NCBI GenBank assembly: GCA_965657135.1
Contig: CBFHNF010000007.1
Location: 54,714-118,713 of the forward strand
Direction: 5' to 3'
DNA: 64,000 nt
Source of the DNA: HIMB11 sp965657135
Lineage (GTDB): Bacteria > Pseudomonadota > Alphaproteobacteria > Rhodobacterales > Rhodobacteraceae
Part shown: positions 36,948-46,619 of the stretch, in pieces
How positions within the stretch are numbered: position 1 is the first letter of the stretch
Layout of the letters: every line of letters begins with the position of its first letter
Made by a program: the position numbers and the translations under genes
The notes under the pieces: model-generated
The model's input: the letters and a program-made list of their open reading frames with translations, nothing else
Told to the model about the DNA's origin: nothing
Databases searched by the model: none

Positions 36948-38837
36948 ATGGGCTATCACGCGCTGTATCAAAGTTGGAAAGACGATCCAGAAGCATTTTG
37001 GCTAGAGGCGGCACGCGCGATTGACTGGCAACAGTTTCCGACTGCTGCCTTAAACAGCGACAATGCACCTCTTTATGAATGGTACACGGATGGTGTCGTT
37101 AATACCTGTTATAACGCATTAGATCGTCACGTTGAAAATGGTCGGGGCGATCAAGTTGCTGTTATCTACGACAGTCCAATCACAGGACGTCAAAGCAAAA
37201 CAACATACAGCGAAATGTTGGACCAAGTGGCACGCCTTGCAGGTGCGATGCAGTCAAAAGGCATCACTTTGGGTGATCGTGTGATTATTTATATGCCAAT
37301 GATCACCGAAGCATTGGTCGCAATGCTGGCTTGTGCGCGGATTGGTGCGATCCATTCAGTTGTTTTTGGCGGTTTCGCAGCCAATGAATTGGCAGTGCGA
37401 ATTAATGATGCAACGCCAAAGGCAATTCTTGCAGCCTCGTGTGGTTTGGAACCCGGACGCGCAGTTGCATATAAACCTTTGATTGATGGCGCGATAGAAC
37501 TTGCCGATCACAAACCCGAAACCGTTATCCTGTTTCAACGCGAAGAATGCATTGCGGATATGATCGAGGGACGTGATTTCGATTGGCATGATGTACAGCA
37601 AGGTGTTGAGCCTGCCCCATGCGTACCCGTACGTGCTAATCATCCCGCGTATATATTGTATACATCGGGAACAACAGGTGCCCCCAAGGGTGTCGTGCGT
37701 CCAACGGGTGGCCATTTGGTTGCATTGAATTGGACCATGAAAAATATCTATAACGTCGACCCAGGTGACGTCTTTTGGGCGGCGTCCGATGTGGGTTGGG
37801 TCGTTGGCCATTCCTATATTTGTTATGGCCCCTTAATTCACGGGAACACCACAATTGTATTTGAGGGGAAACCCGTCGGCACACCGGATCCTGGTACATT
37901 CTGGCGTGTGATTAGTGAACATAATGTGCGATCATTCTTTACCGCACCTACGGCCTTCCGCGCAATCAAGCGGGACGACCCCAAAGGCGAATTTAAGAAA
38001 AAATATGACCTAAGCTGTTTACGCGCACTTTACCTCGCAGGCGAACGCGCCGACCCAGACACAATTAACTGGGCGCACGATCTATTGGGCGTTCCCGTGG
38101 TGGATCACTGGTGGCAAACGGAAACTGGCTTTTCCATTGCCGCAAACCCTTTGGGCCTAGAAAAACTTCCAATCAAGGTTGGGTCTCCCTCGGTTGCGAT
38201 GCCAGGGTATGATGTTCAGGTTTTAGATGAAGGTGGCAATCAAATGCCAGCTGGCGAATTGGGGGCGATCGCAATCAAACTGCCCTTGCCGCCTGGAACA
38301 TTGCCAACCCTGTGGAATGCAAAAGAGCGTTTCAAAAAATCCTATCTTACAACGTTTGATGGATATTATGAAACTGGCGACGCAGGCATGTTGGATGAGG
38401 ATGGATACCTGTACATCATGTCGCGTACCGATGATGTGATTAACGTTGCAGGGCACCGTTTATCGACGGGTGCGATGGAAGAGGTGATCGCAAATCATCC
38501 AGACGTTGCTGAATGCGCCGTCATCGGTGTCAGCGACGCGCTGAAAGGTCAGCTACCTGTTGGTTTCCTATGTCTGACAACGGGTGTTAATCGCCCACAC
38601 GACGAAGTCATTGCTGAATGCGTAAAAATGATGCGCGAGCAAATTGGCCCAGTAGCAGCCTTTAAATTGGCTATAGTGGTACAGCGATTACCAAAAACAC
38701 GTTCTGGCAAAATCCTTCGTGCAACCATGGTGAAAATTGCAGACAATCAAGACTTTAAGATGCCTGCAACCATTGATGATCCCGCAATCCTTGATGAAAT
38801 CAAAGTTGCGCTGCAAACTATTGGTTACGCCAAATAA
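36948..38837 (+). CDS. prpE: Propionyl-CoA synthetase PrpE
   Basis: Activates propionate to propionyl-CoA through an acyl-adenylate. The 629-residue product has the AMP-binding signature YTSGTTGAPKGVVR near residue 240. The A10 lysine is in LPKTRSGKILR, and the DVINVAGHRLSTGAMEE motif is present. Length and sequence fit the PrpE branch of acetyl/propionyl-CoA synthetases. AAGGA lies seven bases before ATG 36948. A 12-base palindrome (36899-36910) lies 38 bases upstream of the start. A terminator follows. Confidence 0.93.
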   Translation: MGYHALYQSWKDDPEAFWLEAARAIDWQQFPTAALNSDNAPLYEWYTDGVVNTCYNALDRHVENGRGDQVAVIYDSPITGRQSKTTYSEMLDQVARLAGAMQSKGITLGDRVIIYMPMITEALVAMLACARIGAIHSVVFGGFAANELAVRINDATPKAILAASCGLEPGRAVAYKPLIDGAIELADHKPETVILFQREECIADMIEGRDFDWHDVQQGVEPAPCVPVRANHPAYILYTSGTTGAPKGVVRPTGGHLVALNWTMKNIYNVDPGDVFWAASDVGWVVGHSYICYGPLIHGNTTIVFEGKPVGTPDPGTFWRVISEHNVRSFFTAPTAFRAIKRDDPKGEFKKKYDLSCLRALYLAGERADPDTINWAHDLLGVPVVDHWWQTETGFSIAANPLGLEKLPIKVGSPSVAMPGYDVQVLDEGGNQMPAGELGAIAIKLPLPPGTLPTLWNAKERFKKSYLTTFDGYYETGDAGMLDEDGYLYIMSRTDDVINVAGHRLSTGAMEEVIANHPDVAECAVIGVSDALKGQLPVGFLCLTTGVNRPHDEVIAECVKMMREQIGPVAAFKLAIVVQRLPKTRSGKILRATMVKIADNQDFKMPATIDDPAILDEIKVALQTIGYAK

Positions 38838-38862
38838 ATCGTCGTTGATGCTAACAAATCAG

Positions 38863-38892
38863 AAAACCGCCCCATCAAAGGGCGGTTTTTTT
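38863..38892. terminator. Terminator between convergent prpE and nadK
   Basis: Stem AAAACCGCCC (38863-38872) / GGGCGGTTTT (38880-38889) with a T-tract of seven (38886-38892) on the plus strand. The minus strand gives TTTT at the other end. It overlaps the nadK stop by two bases. Confidence 0.9.
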
Positions 38893-39652
38893 ACACAAAC
38901 TGTTCGCGGATCAAACGTTCGTCTAGGCCGTGGCCCGGATCAAACAACAAACGATGCACGACCCCTGTTTCGGATTGCACGCAAACACGTTCAACATTTG
39001 TAAACGAGCGACTGTCCGCATCCGCCATAACAGGGCGTTTTTTGGCATCAAGCACCTCAAATTCGACTTTAGATGCCTTAGGAATCAGGGCACCACGCCA
39101 ACGACGCGGGCGATAGGCATTCAGGGCCGTCATCGCAAAAACCGCCGAACCAATCGGCAAAATTGGGCCATGGGCGGAATAGTTGTAGGCCGTGGAGCCA
39201 GCCGGCGTTGCCAATAAAACGCCATCAGAAACCAATTCTGACATACGTTCACGCCCATCAACCCAAATTTTTAGTTTGGCCGCCTGTGGACCTGCCCGCA
39301 GTAGGGAAACTTCGTTAATGGCAAGCGCCTCATATTCATGCCCATCCACATCCTGCGCTGTCATCGACAGCGGGTTAATCGCGGCCTCTTCTGCGGTGGC
39401 CAGACGTTCAATCAATGCATCCTCTTGATATGCATTCATCAAAAAACCGACGGTGCCTCGGTTCATTCCGTAAACTGGCGCGCTTAGATGTTGGGTTGCA
39501 TGCAGTGTTTGCAACATGAAACCATCCCCGCCCAACGCCACGATCACATCCGCTTGATCTAAGTCAACCGAACCATATTGCTGAACCAGCCGCTGATATG
39601 CATCGCGTGCTAGGTCTGAGTCACTGGCAAGAAAGGCAAGTTTCTGCGACAT
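38891..39652 (-). CDS. nadK: NAD kinase
   Basis: Phosphorylates NAD to NADP. The 253-residue product has the GGDGFML nucleotide motif near residue 45. The NE/D motif (AINEVSLLR) and the Gly/Thr-rich DGVLLATPAGSTAYNYSAHG are also present. Start ATG 39650-39652 is preceded by GGAAA. It is a single gene convergent with prpE. Confidence 0.96.
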   Translation of the reverse strand: MSQKLAFLASDSDLARDAYQRLVQQYGSVDLDQADVIVALGGDGFMLQTLHATQHLSAPVYGMNRGTVGFLMNAYQEDALIERLATAEEAAINPLSMTAQDVDGHEYEALAINEVSLLRAGPQAAKLKIWVDGRERMSELVSDGVLLATPAGSTAYNYSAHGPILPIGSAVFAMTALNAYRPRRWRGALIPKASKVEFEVLDAKKRPVMADADSRSFTNVERVCVQSETGVVHRLLFDPGHGLDERLIREQFV

Positions 39653-39814
39653 TTTTTCGTTTCCACACGAGGTTGTTCGTTTCCAAAACAAGCATAAGTT
39701 TCAAGAAAGTACCAGTGGTGCCGCGCTATTTCTTCACAGTGTCGCATTATGGCCTTTTGAAATTGATCCGTTTCCGATAGGAAATTCGTAAATTATTTAT
39801 TTGGAGTACCCGAT

Positions 39815-41101
39815 ATGAAAGACATGACTGCCTTTTTCACATCTGCTCTCGCAGAAAGCGACCCAGAAATCTTTGGTGCGATAACCAAAGAATTGGGACG
39901 CCAGCGTGATGAAATCGAATTGATCGCCTCAGAAAACATTGTGTCCGCAGCTGTGATGGAAGCACAGGGCAGTGTCATGACGAATAAATACGCCGAGGGC
40001 TATGCAGGTCGTCGTTATTATGGTGGATGCCAGTATGTGGACATCGCCGAAAACCTAGCAATTGAACGTGCATGCAAGCTGTTCAACTGTGGATTTGCAA
40101 ACGTTCAGCCAAACTCAGGTTCACAAGCGAACCAAGGTGTGTTTCAGGCGTTGTTACAACCTGGTGATACAATTCTGGGCATGTCATTGGATGCTGGTGG
40201 CCACCTAACACACGGTGCCGCACCGAACCAATCAGGTAAGTGGTTCAATGCCATTCAATACGGCGTACGTCGTGAGGATAACTTGATCGATTATGATCAA
40301 GTTGAAGCCTTGGCAAAGGAGCACAATCCCAAACTGATCATTGCAGGCGGATCTGCAATTCCACGCCAGATTGATTTGGCCAAAATGCGCGAAATTGCGG
40401 ATATGGTTGGTGCGTATTTGCACGTCGATATGGCGCACTTTGCTGGGCTTGTCGCGGCGGGCGAACATCCATCCGTATTTCCGCATGCACATGTTGCAAC
40501 AACAACAACGCACAAAACACTGCGCGGCCCGCGTGGTGGAATGATCCTGACCAATGACGAAGCATTGGCCAAAAAATTCAATTCAGCAATCTTCCCTGGC
40601 ATTCAGGGCGGCCCTTTGATGCATGTCATTGCAGCCAAAGCGGTTGCATTTGGTGAAGCCCTACAGCCTGATTTCAAAACCTACATTCAAAACGTGATTT
40701 CGAACGCACAGGCGCTTTCTGATCAATTGATCAAAGGCGGTTTGGACACCATCACACATGGCACTGATACGCATGTTGTCTTGGTAGACCTACGCCCCAA
40801 ACGGGTGAAGGGCAACGCGACAGAAAAGGCACTGGGTCGTGCGCACATTACGTGCAACAAAAACGGCGTACCGTTTGATCCTGAAAAACCAATGATAACA
40901 TCGGGTATCCGCCTTGGTTCCCCTGCGGGCACAACCCGTGGCTTTGGCGAGGCAGAGTTCCGCCAGATCGCAGATTGGATTATAGAGGTTGTCGATGGTT
41001 TGGCCGTAAATGGCGAAGACAACAACGGTGCCGTCGAAGCGAAAGTCAAAGCGGAAGTGGCCGAAATGTGTGCCCGCTACCCTATGTATCCAAACCTATA
41101 A
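39815..41101 (+). CDS. glyA: Serine hydroxymethyltransferase GlyA
   Basis: PLP-dependent enzyme interconverting serine and glycine with tetrahydrofolate. The 428-residue product shows IELIASENIVSAAVMEAQGS, YAEGYAGRRYYGGC, and the PLP lysine in VATTTTHKTLRGPRGG. GGAG lies seven bases before the ATG. I saw no riboswitch in the 162-base upstream spacer. A bidirectional terminator follows. Confidence 0.98.
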   Translation: MKDMTAFFTSALAESDPEIFGAITKELGRQRDEIELIASENIVSAAVMEAQGSVMTNKYAEGYAGRRYYGGCQYVDIAENLAIERACKLFNCGFANVQPNSGSQANQGVFQALLQPGDTILGMSLDAGGHLTHGAAPNQSGKWFNAIQYGVRREDNLIDYDQVEALAKEHNPKLIIAGGSAIPRQIDLAKMREIADMVGAYLHVDMAHFAGLVAAGEHPSVFPHAHVATTTTHKTLRGPRGGMILTNDEALAKKFNSAIFPGIQGGPLMHVIAAKAVAFGEALQPDFKTYIQNVISNAQALSDQLIKGGLDTITHGTDTHVVLVDLRPKRVKGNATEKALGRAHITCNKNGVPFDPEKPMITSGIRLGSPAGTTRGFGEAEFRQIADWIIEVVDGLAVNGEDNNGAVEAKVKAEVAEMCARYPMYPNL

Positions 41102-41120
41102 AAAAGACAGATAAACAAAC

Positions 41121-41149
41121 AAAAAAGGGCCGCAATTTCGCGGCCCTTT
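41121..41149. terminator. Bidirectional terminator between glyA and the 5'-nucleotidase gene
   Basis: Arms AAAGGGCCGC (41124-41133) and GCGGCCCTTT (41140-41149) with a 6-base loop. The minus strand ends in TTTTTTGTTTGTTT, a strong signal for the nucleotidase gene. The plus strand has TTTGTCTTT. Confidence 0.9.
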
Positions 41150-41170
41150 GTCTTTAGATATGCTTTAAGA

Positions 41171-42730
41171 TCACTTAACGACGATACGCCCATCAGTGTA
41201 GGCAGTGTAGGAACCCATCTTGGCCATATATTCCGCTGTGACATCTGCCAAATCGGGACCATAGTCATACGCGTTTTGCGCATCACGGAACATTTTGTAA
41301 CCATCCCCGCCGTTGCGAACATAGTTGTTGGACACAACACCGTAGGTTTTATTCAAATCAATTGCTGAATTGCCAACCATGACGTTTGAAATACGGCTGC
41401 CTGCCTCGGCTGTCGGTGTGACTGTGAATGACATGCCCGCAACCTGTGGGAAACGACCAGCGCCCTCTTCCATTTTGGACACGCCATTTTCCAATGCTGC
41501 AACAATCGTTTCACCTGTTACAAAGAACGTTGAAAGTGTGTTTTGGAATGGTAGCACAGTCAAAACTTCGCCCATGGTCACATCACCCGCATCGATTGAC
41601 GCGCGCAAACCGCCACCGTTTTGGATTGCAATTTCAATGCCCTGATCTGCCACACGATCTAACATCGCATCAGCGACCAAATTGCCCATTTGACATTCCA
41701 TCGTACGACAGCTGCCACGATCGCCGTCAATGTTTGCACCAGACTGCGCCACAATGCGCATCTTCATTTCTTCAATAGGAGCACCCATTTCAGCGATGCG
41801 TGCAGCGATTGCCGCGTCAGGTGTTACAGATGCATCCAGCAAAATTGGGTCACCCGATGCCGCAGTCACATTGCCCATATCGTCGAAGGTGACTGTCAAT
41901 TTGCCCAAGTACTTTGAATATGCATAGGCCTGCGCGACCGGCGTGCCATTCACCATTTGTGGATAGGCCACGGCGTCGCCATCATTGACCATTTTTGTGT
42001 GGCTGTGACCGCCAATCACAACATCGATGCCTGGAACGGCTGCCGCAATTTCCATATCCTTTTTCAAACCAACGTGTGTCAATGCGATGATTTTATCAAC
42101 ACCCATTTCTTGCATGGCTGCGACATCTGCTTTCAACGCTTCGATCTCGTCAATAAAGACAACGTTATCGCCTGGGCTTGATGTATCAACGGTATCCACT
42201 GCTAGTGCAGAAACGATGCCGATTTTCTGTCCGCCCACATTCAACACAACGTGATCTTTCACGCGATCTTTCAACAAATCCTCGGCAGACAGATCCAAGT
42301 TGCCCGAAACGACTGGGAAAGAAACGGCATCAACAAAATCTGCCAATCCTTTTGGGCCATCATCGAATTCGTGATTGCCAACTGCCATCGCATCATATCC
42401 GATAGCCTCCATAAATTCGGCCTCTGCAGCACCTTTATAAGTTGTATAAAACAAAGAGCCTTGGAACGGGTCACCCGCATCCAGCACAACCACATTCTGA
42501 TCGGCCATGGCAGCGCGTGCGGAGTCGATGATTGTTTTCAACCGTGCCATACCACCGAAACATTTACCTTCGGCTTCACCTTCTGCATTACAGGTTGAGT
42601 CGTATTTATTGATTGATTCAACGCGGCTATGTATGTCGTTGGTATGCAAAATTGTAAGTGTGAAATCCGCAGCCGCGCTGCCTGCAACCAATGCAGATGT
42701 AGCCGCGGTCAACATGAAACGTGTGAACAT
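41171..42730 (-). CDS. Periplasmic 5'-nucleotidase / 2',3'-cyclic phosphodiesterase (UshA/CpdB type)
   Basis: Secreted metallophosphoesterase that releases phosphate from nucleotides. The 519-residue product has a signal peptide (MFTRFMLTAATSALVAGSAA). The N-terminal calcineurin-like domain shows LHTNDIHSR, DAGDPFQGS, VGNHEFDDG and VIGGHSH. A C-terminal 5'-nucleotidase domain contains NGGGLRA. Start ATG 42728-42730 has GAGGAAG upstream. It fits a marine scavenger of nucleotide phosphorus; exact substrate is unknown. Confidence 0.92.
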   Translation of the reverse strand: MFTRFMLTAATSALVAGSAAADFTLTILHTNDIHSRVESINKYDSTCNAEGEAEGKCFGGMARLKTIIDSARAAMADQNVVVLDAGDPFQGSLFYTTYKGAAEAEFMEAIGYDAMAVGNHEFDDGPKGLADFVDAVSFPVVSGNLDLSAEDLLKDRVKDHVVLNVGGQKIGIVSALAVDTVDTSSPGDNVVFIDEIEALKADVAAMQEMGVDKIIALTHVGLKKDMEIAAAVPGIDVVIGGHSHTKMVNDGDAVAYPQMVNGTPVAQAYAYSKYLGKLTVTFDDMGNVTAASGDPILLDASVTPDAAIAARIAEMGAPIEEMKMRIVAQSGANIDGDRGSCRTMECQMGNLVADAMLDRVADQGIEIAIQNGGGLRASIDAGDVTMGEVLTVLPFQNTLSTFFVTGETIVAALENGVSKMEEGAGRFPQVAGMSFTVTPTAEAGSRISNVMVGNSAIDLNKTYGVVSNNYVRNGGDGYKMFRDAQNAYDYGPDLADVTAEYMAKMGSYTAYTDGRIVVK

Positions 42731-42793
42731 GTGTGCTTCCTCTTTAAATGTTAAGATTGCTCTTCGCCTAGTCAGGCTCAATGTCACTCAATA

Positions 42794-42847
42794 GTCAAGG
42801 AATTGTAACGATGGTATGACGCTTGACCTTGTGTCAAAGAATTGTAA
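42794..42847. repeat. 15-base imperfect direct repeat in the divergent nucleotidase/DUF952 spacer
   Basis: GTCAAGGAATTGTAA (42794-42808) recurs as GTCAAAGAATTGTAA (42833-42847), 14 of 15 identical, 39 bases apart. GTCA-like units at roughly 11-base spacing upstream (ATGTCAC, TAGTCAA) recall a PHO box, but the match is loose. The repeat may be a regulator site for either gene. Confidence 0.4.
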
Positions 42848-42857
42848 AGAGCAATAT

Positions 42858-43196
42858 ATGCTTATTTACAAAATCTTCCGACCGACCGAATGGCAAGAGC
42901 TAAATGATCTGGGGAAAACATCAGGTGCCCCAATTGATCTAAGTGATGGTTATATCCACTTCTCAACGCTGGAGCAGGTGCGCGAAACAGCGGCAAAACA
43001 TTTCGCAAATGCGGGTGATTTGATCCTCGTTGCATGTGAAGATGAGACGATGAAACGTGATCTAAAGTGGGAAGAATCTCGCGGTGGCGCCCTATTTCCT
43101 CATCTTTATCGTGAATTGCACATGTCCGATGTATTGTGGCATGCACCCCTTGTCCAAGGACCAAACGGTCACATTTTTCCGGATGATATGAAATGA
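42858..43196 (+). CDS. DUF952 family protein
   Basis: The 112-residue product matches DUF952 (IYKIFRPTEWQEL, DGYIHFSTLEQVRETAAKHF, GALFPHLYRELHMSDVL). The family resembles ADP-ribosyltransferase-like folds but has no established function here. Start at ATG 42858 rather than an earlier in-frame ATG because the family begins with (M)xYKI. Its stop overlaps the pyrD start (ATGA), a common pairing in this group. Confidence 0.9.
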   Translation: MLIYKIFRPTEWQELNDLGKTSGAPIDLSDGYIHFSTLEQVRETAAKHFANAGDLILVACEDETMKRDLKWEESRGGALFPHLYRELHMSDVLWHAPLVQGPNGHIFPDDMK

Positions 43197-44251
43197 ATTT
43201 CGTAGAACGCGTTGGACTGGGCGCCCTTCATAAATTCGACCCCGAAACATCACATGGATTGTCTATTGCGGCCCTTCGAATGGGGCTTGTGCCCTTATCC
43301 GGCATCATCACCTCAGAGCGGTTGAAAACCAAGGTTGCAGGATTGACTTTGCCCAATCCTGTTGGGCTGGCTGCAGGCTATGACAAAAACGCCGAGGTCA
43401 TTGCCCCCCTAAGTAATGCGGGCTTTGGGTTCATTGAGGTTGGCGCAGCAACCCCACGCCCGCAGCCCGGCAATCCGAAACCACGTTTGTTCCGACTGAC
43501 ACAAGATCAAGCCGCCATAAATCGGTTTGGGTTTAACAACCAAGGTATGGAAAAAATTGGTTCACGCCTGTCGCAACGTCCACAATCAGGTATCGTTGGC
43601 CTAAATCTGGGGGCAAATAAGGACAGTCATGACCGCGCCTCCGATTTTGCCTATGTCTTGGCACACTGTGGTCCATACTTGGATTTCGCAACCGTGAATG
43701 TGTCCAGCCCCAACACCGAAAAACTGCGCGATTTACAGGGAAAAGGGGCGCTTGGGGCGCTGTTAAACGGTGTGCTGGAAACAAACGCAGCGCTTAATAA
43801 ACCGCTCCCCATCTTCTTGAAAATTGCGCCCGATTTAAATTTAGACGAATTAGAAGACATCGCAGACGTTGCACGTGGCACTGGGATAAGCGGGATCATT
43901 GCCACCAATACAACCCTTTCGCGCGAGGGATTGTCATCCAAAGATCGAAATCAAAAAGGCGGCCTATCAGGAGCGCCCCTGTTTGAAAAATCAACGCGGA
44001 TTTTGGCACAGCTTTCACATCTTTGCGGCCCTGACATTCCCTTGATTGGTGTGGGTGGCATCGCAACAGCTCAGCAAGCCTATGAAAAAATCCGCGCTGG
44101 TGCCTCTGCTGTGCAGCTTTACACAGCCTTGGTTTATGGCGGGCTATCGATGGTCGGTGACATTGTTACAGGCCTAGACGCTCTGCTTGAACGCGACGGG
44201 TTTAGGAACGTTGCTGACGCCGTTGGCAGTGGTCAGTCTGATTGGCTTTAA
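43193..44251 (+). CDS. pyrD: Dihydroorotate dehydrogenase (quinone), class 2
   Basis: Oxidises dihydroorotate to orotate in pyrimidine synthesis, passing electrons to quinone at the inner membrane. The 352-residue product has the class 2 N-terminal helix region (GALHKFDPETSHGLSIAALR), LPNPVGLAAGYDKNAEV, the catalytic Ser in NVSSPNTEKLRDLQGKG, and IGVGGIATAQQAYEKIRAGA. It is coupled to DUF952 and convergent with the MATE gene, overlapping it by four bases. Confidence 0.97.
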   Translation: MNFVERVGLGALHKFDPETSHGLSIAALRMGLVPLSGIITSERLKTKVAGLTLPNPVGLAAGYDKNAEVIAPLSNAGFGFIEVGAATPRPQPGNPKPRLFRLTQDQAAINRFGFNNQGMEKIGSRLSQRPQSGIVGLNLGANKDSHDRASDFAYVLAHCGPYLDFATVNVSSPNTEKLRDLQGKGALGALLNGVLETNAALNKPLPIFLKIAPDLNLDELEDIADVARGTGISGIIATNTTLSREGLSSKDRNQKGGLSGAPLFEKSTRILAQLSHLCGPDIPLIGVGGIATAQQAYEKIRAGASAVQLYTALVYGGLSMVGDIVTGLDALLERDGFRNVADAVGSGQSDWL

Positions 44252-45555
44252 CCCAATGATCTTTCGATTTCAGGGTATTTATATCCCAATGTCGCACCGC
44301 GTGCGACATAGGAAATAAGCAAGGCAATCCACAATCCGTGATTTCCAAAGCTTGGTGTCAACGCAAGTACGCACACCCCGTAAACGACAAATGAAATTAA
44401 CATCATGTTACGCATGTCCGCTCCGCGTGTTGCGCCGATGAAGATACCATCCAACATAAAACACGCACACCCTAAAATCGGCGCGGCCACCATATAGGGT
44501 AAATAGATCCGTGCAGCTTGTTGCACCTCGACCGATTTGGCCATTTGATCAATTACCCAAGGGCCAAAATAGGCAAACCCTATGGCGGCTAGCACGCATA
44601 CCCCAGCGGCCCAAATCGAACTGATTATTACACTTTTGCGCAGATCCTGCCGCGCCTGTCGGCCGATGGCCTGCCCTACCAAGGTTTCCGCAGCAAACGC
44701 AAATCCGTCTAAACCGTAGGCCGTGACATGCAAAAATTGCAATAAGACTTGATTGGCAGCCAAAGCAACATCTCCAAAATGTCCACCCCACAAAAGAAAC
44801 GAGACAAAGATCCCTTGCAATGCCAATGAACGCAGCAAAATGTCGGAATTCAGTGACCCCATTTTTATCAATTGCGCGCGATCAAAGACATGTAACCACG
44901 CGCGTGCGAATGGGTGGAACAATGCGGCACGACACATCCATAACCCTAAAACCAAACCCGTCCATTCAGCGATGAATGTAGCCCAAGCAACACCATCAAC
45001 GCCCCAACCAAGCGAGAGAACGAAATACAAATCCAACAGGATATTCAGGCCATTCATCCACACTTGCAGGATCAAAACATCGCGTGTGCGTTCACCCGCT
45101 ATCAGCCATCCTGTAATGGCATAAAGCGCGATCGGTGCAGGCGCACTAAGGATGCGAATTTGCATATAGCTTTCTGCAAGAGGAGAGACCGCATCTGATA
45201 CGGGCGAGATCCACATCCCTCCTGCAATCAATACAGGAGAAAGCGCGATAAAAACCAGACCAGCCCCCAACCCCATGATGAGGCCACGCACTAAAATTGC
45301 GATCATTTCACGCTGGTCGCCTGCCCCAGATGCCTGAGCCGCAAGCCCAGTCGTACCCATCCGCAAAAAACCAAAAATCCAATATATTGCACCGATAATG
45401 ATCGCGCCAACACCAACTGCTGCAATCGATGCGGGATCGCCAATTTGCCCCACAGCGAATGTGTCGACAACGCCCAAAAGCGGAACCGTTATATTCGACA
45501 AAACGATTGGCAGTGCGACCGCAAGAACGCGGCGGTGTGTGATTGTGCTTCTCAT
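44248..45555 (-). CDS. MATE family efflux transporter (DinF-like)
   Basis: The 435-residue product has about 12 transmembrane helices in two six-helix halves. The first half opens with PIVLSNITVPLLGVVDTFAV, typical of MATE/DinF proteins. The substrate is unknown. It lies three bases after the thioesterase gene, so cotranscription with it is likely. Confidence 0.92.
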   Translation of the reverse strand: MRSTITHRRVLAVALPIVLSNITVPLLGVVDTFAVGQIGDPASIAAVGVGAIIIGAIYWIFGFLRMGTTGLAAQASGAGDQREMIAILVRGLIMGLGAGLVFIALSPVLIAGGMWISPVSDAVSPLAESYMQIRILSAPAPIALYAITGWLIAGERTRDVLILQVWMNGLNILLDLYFVLSLGWGVDGVAWATFIAEWTGLVLGLWMCRAALFHPFARAWLHVFDRAQLIKMGSLNSDILLRSLALQGIFVSFLLWGGHFGDVALAANQVLLQFLHVTAYGLDGFAFAAETLVGQAIGRQARQDLRKSVIISSIWAAGVCVLAAIGFAYFGPWVIDQMAKSVEVQQAARIYLPYMVAAPILGCACFMLDGIFIGATRGADMRNMMLISFVVYGVCVLALTPSFGNHGLWIALLISYVARGATLGYKYPEIERSLG

Positions 45556-45558
45556 AAA

Positions 45559-46080
45559 TTATCCCGACACGTCGCCTTTGGGTTGGGGCATCAAAAAATG
45601 GCCCGTGCCTTGCGCAAATAATCGATTGCGATTGTCTTGCCATGCATCGACATGCACCGATGCATATCGGCGACCCGAACGATTTATGGTTGCGCGTGCA
45701 TACGCATCCCTTGGCAAACCTGAGCGCAGATAATCAACCGTGAAATCAATCGTCTTTGGCAGGGCAAACTGAGGCCCAGAGGCGATGGTTTCTGCGGTCA
45801 CGGTGCCATCTTCAATTGCAGCCCATGTGGTTGCCCAAGTCAGTTCAATCACGGCAGCGACTTCAAGAAATGCTGCAATCGCCCCTCCATGCAACGCAGG
45901 AAGCGTCGGATTACCGATCAATGTGTCACGATAGGCCATCACAGCCGTCAGTTCATCACCACGGCGTTCGAAAGAGACATTCAAAAACTGTATATAAGGA
46001 ATAGCAGCGACAATTGCAGAAAGCGCATCATCCCGCCGTTGTTTTACAACCTGGACAGGTTCAGGAGTTTGGTGTCCCAT
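45559..46080 (-). CDS. PaaI-type hotdog thioesterase, paralogue 1
   Basis: The 173-residue product has the hotdog fold signature: LPALHGGAIAAFLEVAAVIE near residue 78, and a C-terminal DYLRSGLPRDAYARATINRS strand. Compared with the next gene it carries an insert in the central helix (TWAAIEDGTVTAETIASGPQ). The substrate is unknown. It follows the second paralogue by three bases. Confidence 0.85.
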   Translation of the reverse strand: MGHQTPEPVQVVKQRRDDALSAIVAAIPYIQFLNVSFERRGDELTAVMAYRDTLIGNPTLPALHGGAIAAFLEVAAVIELTWATTWAAIEDGTVTAETIASGPQFALPKTIDFTVDYLRSGLPRDAYARATINRSGRRYASVHVDAWQDNRNRLFAQGTGHFLMPQPKGDVSG

Positions 46081-46083
46081 GCT

Positions 46084-46503
46084 TTACTCCCCCGTCACGA
46101 ACGCACCTGCGGCAGTCGCCACTGGTTTGTCTTCGCGATCGTCCATCGCAACCGCGCGAACAAAGGCCACCGACCTTGTTCGATTATAACATGTCGCAAT
46201 CGCACGGATTCGCTGCCCTGGCGCTGCGGGACGCATGTAATCCACGCGCAAATCAATCGTCGCAGTTGCACCAGTATGATCGGGATGCGATATCACAGCC
46301 GCCCCGCCGCAGGTATCCAAAAGCGCAAATACCGCACCCCCATGTATGACACCCGTGGCCGGATCGCCGACAAAACGTTCATCATAATCCATTGACATGT
46401 GCGCCTCGCCGTCTCCGACAAAGTCGACTTTCATTCCCAAAGCGTGTGAATGTGGAATAGCATCAATAAAGGTTTGCGCGATGTCGCGATTATTTTTTGT
46501 CAT
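46084..46503 (-). CDS. PaaI-type hotdog thioesterase, paralogue 2
   Basis: The 139-residue product has the standard PaaI/YdiI layout with GVIHGGAVFALLDTCGGAAV and DLRVDYMRPAAPGQRIRAIA. The start ATG 46501-46503 has GGAAG upstream; a longer in-frame TTG start is less likely. The gene is divergent from the MerR/beta-oxidation cluster, so a role on acyl-CoA intermediates is plausible but inferred. Confidence 0.88.
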   Translation of the reverse strand: MTKNNRDIAQTFIDAIPHSHALGMKVDFVGDGEAHMSMDYDERFVGDPATGVIHGGAVFALLDTCGGAAVISHPDHTGATATIDLRVDYMRPAAPGQRIRAIATCYNRTRSVAFVRAVAMDDREDKPVATAAGAFVTGE

Positions 46504-46619
46504 TTTAACTTCCAAATCAGTCGCACCACTATGATCGGGATTTTTCAAAAACCGCAAGGGCGATGGTTGCCCTTTCTAATATTTGCCCCTACTTTACGCA
46601 CAACAAAATTGGGGCGAAG

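Noticed and set aside
39653..39814. Riboswitch in front of glyA
   Set aside because: The spacer shows no conserved glycine or THF riboswitch core and no strong stem; nothing supports a call.
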